DNA from: Brachymonas sp049977365
GTDB lineage: Bacteria > Pseudomonadota > Gammaproteobacteria > Burkholderiales > Burkholderiaceae_C
Direction: 5' to 3'
Assembly (NCBI RefSeq): GCF_049977365.1
Contig: NZ_JBNGEN010000006.1
Span: 1-64,000 of the forward strand
Length of the DNA stretch: 64,000 bases
Shown one piece after another: positions 18,118-28,966 of the stretch. Each line of letters begins with the position of its first letter. The stretch's first letter is position 1. Position numbers and translations under genes: made by a program. The notes under the pieces were generated by a model. That model was not told the origin of the DNA and did no database searches. It worked only from the letters and a program-made list of their open reading frames with translations.

Positions 18118-19635
18118 TTAGGCATGCATGGTGCCTGTCTCCTCGAAACGCTGGTGCCACGAGAGGGCCTCGGGCAGGAGGTGGGGGGTGTGCTTGCCGT
18201 GGGAATCACGGAGCGCACGTTCGTAGTAGTCGCTGATCTGGTCGCGGTAGCTGGGGTGGGCGCACTTGTCGATGATGAGGCGGGCGCGCGCCTTGGGGGC
18301 GAGGCCGCGCAGGTCGGCAAGGCCCTGTTCGGTGACGAGCACCTGCACGTCGTGCTCGGTGTGGTCCACGTGGCTGACCATGGGGACGATGCAGGAGATG
18401 GTGCCACCCTTGGCGGTGGAGGGAGTCATGAACGCGGAGATGTAGGCGTTGCGGGCAAAGTCGCCGGAGCCGCCGATGCCGTTCATGATGCGGGTGCCCA
18501 TGACGTGGGTGGAGTTGACGTTGCCGTAGATGTCGGCCTCGATCATGCCGTTCATGGCGAGCACGCCGAGGCGACGGATGATTTCGGGGTGGTTGCTGAT
18601 TTCCTGCGGGCGCAGCATGATCTTGCTGCGCAGTTCTTCGAGGTGTTCCTTGAAGTACTGGAACTTGGGCCCGCTCAGGCTCACGGCGGTGGCCGAGGCA
18701 AAGGCGAGCTTGCCGCTGACGATCATGTCGAGCATGCCGTCCTGCAGCACCTCGGTGTAGGAGGTCATGTTGTTGAAGGGGCCCTTGTTGAGCCCGGCGA
18801 GCACGGCGTTGGCGATGTTGCCCACGCCGGACTGCAGCGGCAGCAGGCTGGGGGGCAGGCGGCCGACCTTGACTTCGTGCTGGAAGAAGTCGAGCAGGTG
18901 CTCGGCGATGCGCTCGGAGTCGGCATCGGGCTCGGAGAAGGCGGTGTTGCGGTCGCTGGCATCGGTTTCGACCACGGCCACGACCTTGGCAGGATCGACG
19001 CGCAGATAGGCATCGCCGATGCGGTCGCTGGCGCGCGTCATCATGATGGGCTGGCGGTTGGGCGGAACCTGCGTGCCGTAGTAGATGTCGTGCATGCCCT
19101 GGAGCGCGAGGCTCTGGTGGCTGTTGACTTCGAGGATGACCTTGTCGGCCTGGTCGAGCCAGGTTTTGTTGTTGCCGATGGAGGTGGAGGGCACGAGGGA
19201 GCCGTCTTCCAGCACGGCGGCCACTTCGACCACGGCGACGTTGAGCTTGCCGTAGAAGCCGAACCACACATACTGCGCAACGTGCGACAGGTGGATGTCG
19301 GCGTACTGCATGGTGCCTTCGTTGATCTTGTGGCGGCAGATGGGGTCGGACTGGTAGGGCAGCCGCATCTCGATGCCGTTGACCTTGGCGAGGGCGCCGT
19401 CGAGTTCGGGGGCAGTGGAGGCCCCGGTCCAGACGCTGATGCGGAAGGGTTCGCCGCGTGCGTGGGCGCCTTCGATGCGGCGGGCGAGTTCCAGCGGAAC
19501 AAGCTTGGGCGCACCGGAGCCGGTGAAGCCGCTCATGCCGACGTTGTCTCCGGGCATGATGTGGGCGGCTGCCGCTTCGGCGGACATGATTTTTTGACGG
19601 AACGCAGGGTGCAGGACGCGCGAGGAAGCTGTCAT
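18118..19635 (-). CDS. Acetyl-CoA hydrolase/transferase family, probable succinate CoA-transferase
   Basis: A 505-residue class I CoA-transferase, the length of AarC/succinyl-CoA:acetate CoA-transferase. Glu295 in TSYTEVLQDG sits where AarC has its catalytic glutamate (near residue 294). Other family blocks are MSGFTGSGAPKLVP, SGVGNIANAVLAGL, GGSGDFARNAY and the C-terminal VTEQGLADLRGLAPK. It would move CoA between succinyl-CoA and acetate or a similar short acid in the cytoplasm; the exact acid is not certain. The leader has an 8-bp inverted repeat GGGTTTCC/GGAAACCC at 19726-19749. No strong ribosome-binding site is seen. Confidence 0.88.
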   Translation of the reverse strand: MTASSRVLHPAFRQKIMSAEAAAAHIMPGDNVGMSGFTGSGAPKLVPLELARRIEGAHARGEPFRISVWTGASTAPELDGALAKVNGIEMRLPYQSDPICRHKINEGTMQYADIHLSHVAQYVWFGFYGKLNVAVVEVAAVLEDGSLVPSTSIGNNKTWLDQADKVILEVNSHQSLALQGMHDIYYGTQVPPNRQPIMMTRASDRIGDAYLRVDPAKVVAVVETDASDRNTAFSEPDADSERIAEHLLDFFQHEVKVGRLPPSLLPLQSGVGNIANAVLAGLNKGPFNNMTSYTEVLQDGMLDMIVSGKLAFASATAVSLSGPKFQYFKEHLEELRSKIMLRPQEISNHPEIIRRLGVLAMNGMIEADIYGNVNSTHVMGTRIMNGIGGSGDFARNAYISAFMTPSTAKGGTISCIVPMVSHVDHTEHDVQVLVTEQGLADLRGLAPKARARLIIDKCAHPSYRDQISDYYERALRDSHGKHTPHLLPEALSWHQRFEETGTMHA

Positions 19636-19903
19636 GGCATGGAACTCGGTTGCGAGAGAGAGCCGGCGACCAAAATCAGGAAGGATTGCAAGGCTGGCCA
19701 GCCGGTGCGGTGCTTGAATCTCCTAGGGGTTTCCCTCTTCGTGGAAACCCTCAAAGCCAGAAAATTCTAGGCAGGCAATCCTACCCTCTGCTTACAGATT
19801 GAACGCAACTGGACGCAAATTCCATGCGGAATTACCCCTCATCTGGCGGCATTTTTATGCTGCAATGCAGCATCTGCGCTTATCTTGCACTGCAGCACGC
19901 AAG
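19636..19903. other. Intergenic leader of the CoA-transferase gene
   Basis: This stretch holds the 5' leader and presumed promoter of the CoA-transferase. The inverted repeat GGGTTTCC (19726-19733) / GGAAACCC (19742-19749) with an 8-base spacer could be a regulator site or an RNA hairpin. No gene is seen. Confidence 0.45.
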
Positions 19904-19928
19904 AAAAAACCGCCGGCAAGCGGCGGTT
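19904..19928 (-). terminator. Strong intrinsic terminator after the barnase/barstar unit
   Basis: On the minus strand the stem AACCGCCG / CGGCGGTT with loop CTTGC is followed at once by TTTTTTC. It lies about 60 bases past the small open frame downstream of the barstar-like gene, so it probably ends that transcript. Confidence 0.85.
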
Positions 19929-19986
19929 GAGAGGGGTGGGGCGGAGGAGGTGAACCGGGCCGCCCCGGGAGAAGCGCAGGGCTTGC

Positions 19987-20100
19987 TCAGGCAGCGGCCA
20001 CCGTGTCGCCATCGACGGCGGAGAGCCAGTACTGCGCGTTGAAGGGGCTGCTCATGCGCAGCGCCATGGGGGTGACGTCCACGATCTTGTCGGTGGGCAT
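19987..20100 (-). CDS. Small hypothetical protein downstream of the barstar-like gene
   Basis: A possible 37-residue protein (MPTDKIVDVTPMALRMSSPF then NAQYWLSAVDGDTVAAA). GAGGA lies four bases upstream of the ATG, and the frame stays open upstream through a Glu/Ala-rich stretch to a GTG at 20220. It ends before a strong terminator, so it would be the last gene of the RNase/inhibitor transcript. I do not recognise it. It could equally be a chance frame. Confidence 0.3.
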   Translation of the reverse strand: MPTDKIVDVTPMALRMSSPFNAQYWLSAVDGDTVAAA

Positions 20101-20198
20101 CTTTTCCTCGGATTCTGCTGCCTCGACTTCGGCAGCTTCTTCATGTTCGGCGTGGGCCAGGTGCGCCCGTTCTGCTTGGCCAGCGTGTGCAGAACGGG

Positions 20199-20603
20199 CT
20201 ACTGAAAAGAATAGAAGCACCTGAAGGGGACCTTGCGGTCCGACCAGTAGTCGGCGGCATCACGGAAGATGTCGAGCAGCTGCTCGCGGCTTTCCTTGTC
20301 GAACTTGGCGTTGGTGGGGATCTGTTCGAGCACCACGATGAAGCCGGGCTGGGGGCCAGACTTGTGCAGGGGGTCGGTGATGCAATCGTAGAGGGCGTCG
20401 AAGTTCTTGCCGTAGTGGGCAGGCAGGTTGAACTGTTCGCCGAGCAGGTCGAGCACGTCCTGCTTGGTGTGGGCCTCTCCGAGGTTGGCGTACAGGAAGT
20501 GCTGACCCAGGCGGGCTGCGGTGGCCTGCAGGTCGGGCACCCGGAATGCCCGGATGGACTGGACGATGTTGCTGCGCACATTGCCCAGGAGGTTGTCGTG
20601 CAT
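20199..20603 (-). CDS. Barstar-family ribonuclease inhibitor
   Basis: A cytoplasmic inhibitor of about 134 residues from the barstar family. Family signatures are HFLYANLGEAHTKQDVLDLLG, the Tyr/Phe-rich HYGKNFDALYDCITDPL loop that in barstar plugs the RNase active site, and the C-terminal WSDRKVPFRCFYSF. It lies just downstream of a barnase-like gene on the same strand, the expected toxin-inhibitor arrangement. The ATG at 20603 was chosen; a GTG 18 bases upstream is possible. A 10-bp hairpin (GCCCGTTCTG/CAGAACGGGC, 20165-20199) abuts its stop codon. Confidence 0.88.
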   Translation of the reverse strand: MHDNLLGNVRSNIVQSIRAFRVPDLQATAARLGQHFLYANLGEAHTKQDVLDLLGEQFNLPAHYGKNFDALYDCITDPLHKSGPQPGFIVVLEQIPTNAKFDKESREQLLDIFRDAADYWSDRKVPFRCFYSFQ

Positions 20604-20665
20604 GGTTGCTTCTGGATTCACGGTGATTTCGGGCGACCGGGTAAGAGGCCGCCCCCTTGGTTACG

Positions 20666-21241
20666 TTATGGCTCTATCTTCTGGAAACTCGCGTAGTGGT
20701 CGGCGCTGTAGTAGCACGCGTCCGGCTGCTGTCTGGGGCCACCGCACACGATGCGGCGCGGGCCCCGGTTGCGGGCATCGGGTTCGGCCACGGTGTATTC
20801 GCGGTAATAGCCACGCGGGTGGGCGGGCAGAATGCGTTCGCGGTTGGCAAAGATGACGCCGTCCTTGTCGAAGGCGTAGGGGCCTCCGCCAAGGATGGCG
20901 GCATAGACCTGCTGGCCGCGCGGCGGCAGCTGGGCCAGGGCGATGGTGGAGCCACCGGAGGGCAGCAGCGCACGCGCTGCGGGTGCAGCCCAGCGGCCGC
21001 GCGATGCAGCAGCGGCAGGCGCGGTGGCGTGCGCCACAGAAGAGGGAACGGGAGAGGAGGGCGCCTGCTGCTCGCGTGGAGAGCAGCCCGCCCACAGCAC
21101 GGACAGGGCCGCGAGGAACGGGAGCACGAGGGCAAGGGAGGCCCGGAAGCGTCCCTGCTGCGTTCTGCTGCTGCCCGGAGCCTGGCGCGGCGCGCGGCAG
21201 CCTGTGGGCAGTTCGGCAGTCTTCGGGGCGGTGGGAGCCAT
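20666..21241 (-). CDS. Barnase-like (ribonuclease N1/T1 family) exported ribonuclease
   Basis: A 191-residue protein with a C-terminal microbial RNase domain: AILGGGPYAFDKDGVIFANRE, GYYREYTVAEP, RNRGPRRIVCGG and CYYSADHYASFQ. The Glu of YREYT, an Arg of RGPRRIV and the His of ADHY align with barnase Glu73, Arg87 and His102, so the active site looks intact. An N-terminal hydrophobic segment (residues ~33-52) ends in LWAGC, giving a possible lipobox at Cys53 after a long polar n-region. An ordinary signal peptide is also possible. No ribosome-binding site fixes the start; upstream ATGs exist at 21286, 21316 and 21361. The barstar-like inhibitor follows 62 bases later. Confidence 0.82.
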   Translation of the reverse strand: MAPTAPKTAELPTGCRAPRQAPGSSRTQQGRFRASLALVLPFLAALSVLWAGCSPREQQAPSSPVPSSVAHATAPAAAASRGRWAAPAARALLPSGGSTIALAQLPPRGQQVYAAILGGGPYAFDKDGVIFANRERILPAHPRGYYREYTVAEPDARNRGPRRIVCGGPRQQPDACYYSADHYASFQKIEP

Positions 21242-21590
21242 GGGCAGGGAGTAACGCAAAACCTGTGCAGATGACCATGGCGGCATCTGCGGATTGTTCT
21301 TTTGGAAGGCCCGCATCCGGCCCGTGAAAAGGCGGGGCGGGGCAGGTGTTTCGGGGCGCAAGTTTGCCCCAAACGTCTCGAAAGATCAATACTTTCGCTG
21401 CATTGTGGGGGCCTGTGCATGGGTTACGGCAAAAGCTTGCAGGGGGCAGGGGGATGTGCTATTGCGCCGCATCATGGCGACCCGATCTGCAGCATGGAAC
21501 GACGGGAGACAGGGCCGGCGGCCGGTCTGCTGGGTGTCCGGCAAGGGCCGGGGGTGGATGGAAGGCGGAGGGTGGGCACATACTATGCAC
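21242..21590. other. Divergent intergenic region
   Basis: Lies between the barnase-like gene (minus) and the phosphatase gene (plus), so it should hold promoters for both. A short inverted repeat CGAAAG-N7-CTTTCG is at 21379-21397. Open frames running through it are extensions of the neighbouring genes with no protein-like sequence. Confidence 0.45.
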
Positions 21591-22295
21591 ATGGCTTCCT
21601 TTTTCGTGCGGCATGGCCGCAATCTCCGGGGCACGGATTACGCGGTGGGGGATATTCACGGCTCCTTCACGGCGCTGGCCGCGATGCTGGAGCGGGTGGG
21701 ATTCGATCCGGCACGCGACCGGCTGTTTTCGCTCGGCGATCTGGTCAACCGCGGGCCGGATTCGGCACGGGTGCTGGAGTGGCTGGACAAGCCGTGGTTC
21801 CATGCGGTGAGCGGCAACCACGATTTCATGGTCTGGCGCGATGCGGCGGGTGATCCCTACCCCTATGTGGATCACCGCGAGCATGGCGGAGGCTGGTTCG
21901 CGCGGCTGCCGGCGGGCGAGCGCCGGCTCATTGGCCAGCGGCTGCGCGCGCTGCCGCTGGCAGCCGAGGTGGAAACGCCCGACGGGCCGGTGGGGCTGCT
22001 GCATGCCCAGTGCCCGACGGATGACTGGGACGATGTGCGCGAGGGCCGCCTCTCGCCCGAGCAGTGGCACACCTGTCTGTGGGCGCGCACGCGCTACCGG
22101 GCGCAGGACCCGGCCGTGATTGCCCATGTGCGGGCCGTGGCGCACGGCCACACCACCATTGCCGAGGCCCGCCGGCTGGGCAACCGCCACTATCTGGACA
22201 CGGGGGGCTGGATGCCGGGGCAGGGGCATTTCACGCTGCTGAACCTGCACACGCTGGAGACGGTGAAGGAGCCGGATGCACCGTCCCTGAAATAA
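21591..22295 (+). CDS. Metallophosphoesterase, PrpA/PrpB-like protein phosphatase
   Basis: A 234-residue calcineurin-type phosphatase. All metal-binding motifs are present in order: GDIHG at residues 20-24, GDLVNRGPDS, GNHD, and HGHT near the C-terminus. Size and motif spacing fit the bacterial Ser/Thr protein phosphatases PrpA/PrpB; ApaH-like diadenosine hydrolases are the alternative. The ATG at 21591 or at 21585 is the likely start; GGAGG lies rather far upstream (21567-21571). It converges on gcvP. Confidence 0.87.
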   Translation: MASFFVRHGRNLRGTDYAVGDIHGSFTALAAMLERVGFDPARDRLFSLGDLVNRGPDSARVLEWLDKPWFHAVSGNHDFMVWRDAAGDPYPYVDHREHGGGWFARLPAGERRLIGQRLRALPLAAEVETPDGPVGLLHAQCPTDDWDDVREGRLSPEQWHTCLWARTRYRAQDPAVIAHVRAVAHGHTTIAEARRLGNRHYLDTGGWMPGQGHFTLLNLHTLETVKEPDAPSLK

Positions 22296-22370
22296 GAAGC
22301 GGGGGTGTGAGCAGGACCAAGGACAGCCCCTGTCCCGGGACGACCCGAGACGGATCAACACCAGACGAGA

Positions 22371-22415
22371 CAGGGCCCCTGACTCCCGGAAGGTTCCGGA
22401 AGGGCAGGGGCCCTG
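22371..22415. terminator. Long inverted repeat between convergent genes
   Basis: CAGGGCCCCTG and CAGGGGCCCTG form a perfect 11-bp stem around a 23-base spacer that itself holds a small TTCCGG-type repeat. It lies between the convergent phosphatase and gcvP genes. No T-run follows on either strand, so its role as a two-way terminator is an inference. Confidence 0.45.
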
Positions 22416-22495
22416 CAGATCCAGCAGCCGGTGACTGCCCGACGCCCACGATGGACGCCGGCCAGCGATCACGCTGCCGGAGGGACTGTAGCGGC

Positions 22496-25399
<2,904 letters not shown>

Positions 25400-25576
25400 G
25401 TGCGCACCGGAGAAAGGGAAGGGGCAGAGAGCGCCCCGGCACCAGGCGGGGACGTCAGGAAGAAACGGCCGTGCAGCCGCAGGCCCTCCCGCAGCGGCGG
25501 AAGGAGCGGCACCTCACGGCAGGGCACAGCCAGCCGGCACCCGCGCAGGATGCCGGCGAAGGGCCCGGGAGCTGCC

Positions 25577-25948
25577 TCAGGCAGCGTCTGCGAGGCGGGT
25601 GTAGGCGGTGGCGTCGAGCAGGGCGTCGAGCTGGGACGGATCGGCAAGGCGCACCTTGAAGAACCAGCCGGCTTCCATGGGGTCGCTGTTGGCCAGGGAG
25701 GGGTCGTCACGCAGGGCCTCGTTGACCTCGGTGATCTCGCCGGACACCGGTATGTAGACATCGGCGGCAGCCTTGACGGACTCGACCACGCCAGCCACGG
25801 CCTTCTGGTCGTAGGACGTGCCGACTTCAGGCAGCTCGACGAACACCACGTCGCCAAGCGCATCCTGCGCGTGGTGGGTAATGCCGACGGTGGCGATATC
25901 GCCGTCGACCTTGATCCATTCGTGGTCGGGGGTGTATTTGATGGTCAT
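25577..25948 (-). CDS. gcvH: Glycine cleavage system H protein
   Basis: Lipoyl carrier protein of 123 residues. Lys59 in ESVKAAADVY is the lipoylation site, and the TPDHEWIKVDGD start and SGEITEVNEAL stretch are standard for GcvH. The ATG at 25948 has GGAG eight bases upstream. It carries the aminomethyl group between GcvP and GcvT. Just upstream is a 40-base pyrimidine-rich leader (25967-26005 on the complementary strand). It lies in the riboswitch-controlled gcv cluster. Confidence 0.97.
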   Translation of the reverse strand: MTIKYTPDHEWIKVDGDIATVGITHHAQDALGDVVFVELPEVGTSYDQKAVAGVVESVKAAADVYIPVSGEITEVNEALRDDPSLANSDPMEAGWFFKVRLADPSQLDALLDATAYTRLADAA

Positions 25949-26132
25949 GTGTAGTCTCCGCAAGACGAGGACAGGAAGAAAGGAAGAGAAGAAAGGAAAG
26001 AAAAGATTCCAAGGGGGCCGCAGCCGCAGCGGGGCTCGCAGCCCCTCCCTGCCTGTGCCGGCCGCGCCATGCGCCGGGCGGACACGAGGCAGGAGAGTCG
26101 GAGCGCTGGCCCAGCCGGCGCCCCTGCGGCCA

Positions 26133-27263
26133 TCAGCCGCGGTAGTACCGGGTGGGCACGAAGGGCATGGAAGCCACCACCATGGGCACCGGCTTGCCAC
26201 GCACGATGGCCAGCACCTCGGTGCCAATGGCGGCAGAGCCAGCCTGTACATATCCCATGGCAACGGGCTGGTTGAGGCTGGGGCTCAGCAGCCCGCTCGT
26301 GACATGGCCGATGGGGGTGCCGTCTGCCGCCTGCAGCGGGGCGGGCTCGCGCACCGGCACGCGCTCACGCGCCACCAGCCCCACGCGCACGCGCTCGGGC
26401 GGAATGCGGCCATCGAGCTGGTCGAGCACGATGCCGGCACCGGGGAACCCGCCTGCACGCGCGCCACCGGTGCGACGCACCTTCTGGATGGCCCAGGTCA
26501 GGGCAGCTTCCACCGGCGTGGTGGTGGTGTCGATATCGTTGCCGTACAGGCACAGGCCCGCTTCGAGGCGCAGGCTGTTGCGTGCGCCCAGACCGGCGGG
26601 GCGCACTTCGGGCTCGGCCAGCAGCGCACGGGCAAAGGCCTCGGCCTGTTCGCCGGGCACGGAAATCTCGAATCCGTCCTCGCCGGTATACCCGCTGCGG
26701 GTGACGAACAGATCGACCACGCCCCAGCGGAAGCGACCGCCCGTCATGAACACCAGCGATTCAACCCCGGGCACCAGGCGCGACAGGGCCGCGACGGCCT
26801 GCGGCCCCTGCAGCGCAAGCAGGGCCTGGGTGGGCAGGGGCACCACTGTGCAGCGCGCGCCGATGCGGTCCTGGATATGGGCGATGTCACCGGCCTTGCA
26901 GGCGCCGTTGACGATGACGAACAGATCCTCGCCCGTGTTGACGAACATCAGGTCGTCGATGATGCCGCCTGCATCGTTGAGCAGAAGGCCATAGCGCTGG
27001 CGCCCCGGAGCCAGACCGACCACATCGACGGGCATGAGGGTTTCGAACGCGGCAGCTGCATCCGACCCCACAAGGCGCAGCTGTCCCATGTGAGACACAT
27101 CGAAGAGACTGGCCGCCTGGCGGGTGTGCTGGTGCTCGGCCAGCAGGCCGGCGGGATACTGCACCGGCATGGAGTAGCCGGCAAAGGGCACCATGCGGGC
27201 ACCGAGTTCGAGGTGCAGTGCATGGAGAGGGGTGAGGAGCAGGTCGGTCGAGGGAGCAGACAT
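26133..27263 (-). CDS. gcvT: Aminomethyltransferase, glycine cleavage T protein
   Basis: Transfers the methylene group from aminomethyl-GcvH to tetrahydrofolate and releases ammonia. At 376 residues it is the family size. Visible motifs are PFAGYSMPVQYPAGLLAEH, SLFDVSHMGQ, SGYTGEDGFEI, and LGARNSLRLEAGLCLYGND in the folate-binding region. ATG at 27263 has GGAG eight bases upstream. It is the first gene behind a tandem glycine riboswitch, about 95 bases downstream of it. Confidence 0.97.
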   Translation of the reverse strand: MSAPSTDLLLTPLHALHLELGARMVPFAGYSMPVQYPAGLLAEHQHTRQAASLFDVSHMGQLRLVGSDAAAAFETLMPVDVVGLAPGRQRYGLLLNDAGGIIDDLMFVNTGEDLFVIVNGACKAGDIAHIQDRIGARCTVVPLPTQALLALQGPQAVAALSRLVPGVESLVFMTGGRFRWGVVDLFVTRSGYTGEDGFEISVPGEQAEAFARALLAEPEVRPAGLGARNSLRLEAGLCLYGNDIDTTTTPVEAALTWAIQKVRRTGGARAGGFPGAGIVLDQLDGRIPPERVRVGLVARERVPVREPAPLQAADGTPIGHVTSGLLSPSLNQPVAMGYVQAGSAAIGTEVLAIVRGKPVPMVVASMPFVPTRYYRG

Positions 27264-27357
27264 GGGAGATCTCCGGTGGGGACTGCGGAATCCGTCGTTG
27301 AAGGGGGCGGCCGATCCGTTGCGCCATGCAACGGCGTGCGGCAAGCCGCTCACCCCG

Positions 27358-27554
27358 CTGTCCACTTTACCTGAGAGATTCGCCGGCACGATGGTCGGCT
27401 TGCTCCTTCGGTGGCGGTGGGGTGTCGCTCCCCACGCGCGCTCTCCAGCGAAGAACATTCCCGCCTGGGAATGGCTGCCAGTCCTGGTGCCTGAGCGTTG
27501 CTGTGCGCCTTCGGCGGTCCGGCTGATCGATGTACGCTCCCGGACGCTCTCCTG
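27358..27554 (-). promoter_or_regulatory. Tandem glycine riboswitch (gcvT motif) ahead of gcvTHP
   Basis: Two gcvT-type aptamers in a row on the minus strand. The first has GGAGAGCG, CCGAAGGCGCACAG and CGCTCAGGCACCAGGACTG (about 27554-27480). The second has CTGGAGAGCGCGC, CCACCGAAGGAGCAAG and AATCTCTCAGGTAAA (about 27455-27358). These blocks are the conserved cores of the glycine riboswitch. Glycine binding normally switches gcv expression on. Confidence 0.93.
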
Positions 27555-27821
27555 ACAGGGCCCGATTATAGGAGGAGGCGCCCCTGCGGCGGCCAGCAAT
27601 CTGCAGGCGGCCGTGGCGCGCCCGCCGCAGTCGCGGCCCCATCGGCCGCCCATGCCCCCACAGAATTTGTGAACGAGTGCGACGCATGTCACAGAAAGAT
27701 CGTCCCCGGGGCTTGACGACAGACAGCACAGGCCACTCCACCCCACAATTTGTAGCAATCCTGCCGGCGCCCCCGGCGCGGAACTTTTACCATGGAGGCG
27801 TCTGCGATACGGGAGGACTGT

Positions 27822-27846
27822 CAGGAGCCTGCGTCGCAGGTTCCTG
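27822..27846 (+). other. Leader hairpin of the glycine-zipper lipoprotein gene
   Basis: CAGGAGCCTGC and GCAGGTTCCTG form an 11-bp stem (one G-U pair) with a 3-base loop. It lies 22 bases upstream of the AAGGAG ribosome-binding site of the next gene. It could stabilise the mRNA or regulate translation; that is inference. The rest of 27555-27877 holds promoters for gcvT and this gene but no coding sequence that I can support. Confidence 0.5.
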
Positions 27847-27877
27847 CTAGGTCTATATCCCTTTTCCAAGGAGAACG

Positions 27878-28096
27878 ATGATGAAAAAATGGATCGCCCT
27901 GCTGGCCGTGGCCAGCCTGTCTACCCTGGCCACCGGTTGTTCCACGTGGAACGGCATGAGCCGCTCCGACAAGGGTGCCGTGATCGGTGCCGGTGCTGGC
28001 GCCGTGGTGGGTTCCAACCTGGGTGACGGCAGCCTGCTCAACACCGTCGGCGGTGCCGCAGTCGGTGGCCTGATCGGTCACGAAGTGGCCAAGTAA
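27878..28096 (+). CDS. Glycine-zipper 2TM-domain lipoprotein (OsmB/SlyB-like)
   Basis: A 72-residue outer-membrane lipoprotein. Signal peptide with lipobox LATGC, lipidated Cys21. The mature part has two Gly-rich helices (VIGAGAGAVVGSNLGDG and VGGAAVGGLIGHEVA) typical of glycine-zipper 2TM proteins, which are often envelope-stress linked. AAGGAG is 4 bases from the first ATG and 7 from a second ATG at 27881; the latter spacing is better. A strong terminator follows. Confidence 0.88.
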   Translation: MMKKWIALLAVASLSTLATGCSTWNGMSRSDKGAVIGAGAGAVVGSNLGDGSLLNTVGGAAVGGLIGHEVAK

Positions 28097-28143
28097 GCCG
28101 ACAGCAGCTGCGCACACACAGCCGGTGCCCAGATGCACCGCAC

Positions 28144-28173
28144 AAGGCGAATCCACACGGGTTCGCCTTTTTT
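28144..28173 (+). terminator. Intrinsic terminator after the glycine-zipper gene
   Basis: Stem AAGGCGAA / TTCGCCTT with a 10-base loop, running into six T. It lies about 50 bases past the stop codon. Confidence 0.88.
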
Positions 28174-28292
28174 CATGCGCCCAGTCGCTGGTGGTGGCTT
28201 CCCTACTGGGCTCCGCAGAGGGATCCGTATCGGTATCCACCGTCGGCGGGGGCAGTGCCCAACCCACAGGTCAACAGGCCTCCCTCATCTCC

Positions 28293-28790
28293 TCAGCCCG
28301 CAAGCAGGCGGGCAGCCCATTCGGGGGGGAGGCCCCAGAGGAGCAGGCTGGTCATGAGCACGTAGCGCACGAACTTGCCGAGGGCCATCCAGCCCATGCA
28401 GGGCCAGCCCGGCATGCGCAGCCAGCCGGCCACGGCGCACAGGGGGTCGCCGATGACCGGGAGCCAGGCCAGAAAGCAGGCCTTGGGGCCCAGTCGATGC
28501 ATCCATGCGAGTGCCCGCAGGTGCACCCGGCCATGCCGGGCTTTTTCGGCGAGCTCGTTGGCACCCAGGCCCATCCACCAGGTGAGCATGCCGCCCAGGG
28601 TGTTGCCCAGGGTTGCGACGCCGATGGCGGGCCAGAACAGGTGCGGATTGAGTGCCACCAGCCCATAGACCGCAGGCTCCGATCCCATGGGCAGCAGGGT
28701 GGCGGAAACGAATGCCACCACAAACACGGTGCTGAGACCGTACTGGGGCATGGCGAGCGCGTGCAGCAGCGACGTGAAGAAGGCGTCCAT
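28293..28790 (-). CDS. YqaA-family inner-membrane protein (DedA/SNARE-associated superfamily)
   Basis: A 165-residue membrane protein with about four helices. FVSATLLPMGSEPAVYGL, ATLGNTLGGMLTWWMGLGAN and FLAWLPVIGDPLCAVAGWLRM follow the YqaA/DedA pattern of re-entrant loops with conserved Pro and Gly. Related proteins affect membrane potential or lipid scrambling; the role here is unknown. The ATG at 28790 was chosen because upstream in-frame sequence is not protein-like. Confidence 0.82.
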   Translation of the reverse strand: MDAFFTSLLHALAMPQYGLSTVFVVAFVSATLLPMGSEPAVYGLVALNPHLFWPAIGVATLGNTLGGMLTWWMGLGANELAEKARHGRVHLRALAWMHRLGPKACFLAWLPVIGDPLCAVAGWLRMPGWPCMGWMALGKFVRYVLMTSLLLWGLPPEWAARLLAG

Positions 28791-28966
28791 GCCGCCGGAG
28801 TATACGGGGCACGGCAGTCCCGACAGACTCGGCAGCGGAGTGCCGCGCCGGTCAGTCGGGTGTATGCCGCAGCTTGATTGCGTAAAAAACAAGCAGTACA
28901 ATCGATCCCCTTTCTCCCCCGCTCGCGCCGTTCGCGCGCGTCGCTCTCCCCCGCCTTTTCCTGTTC

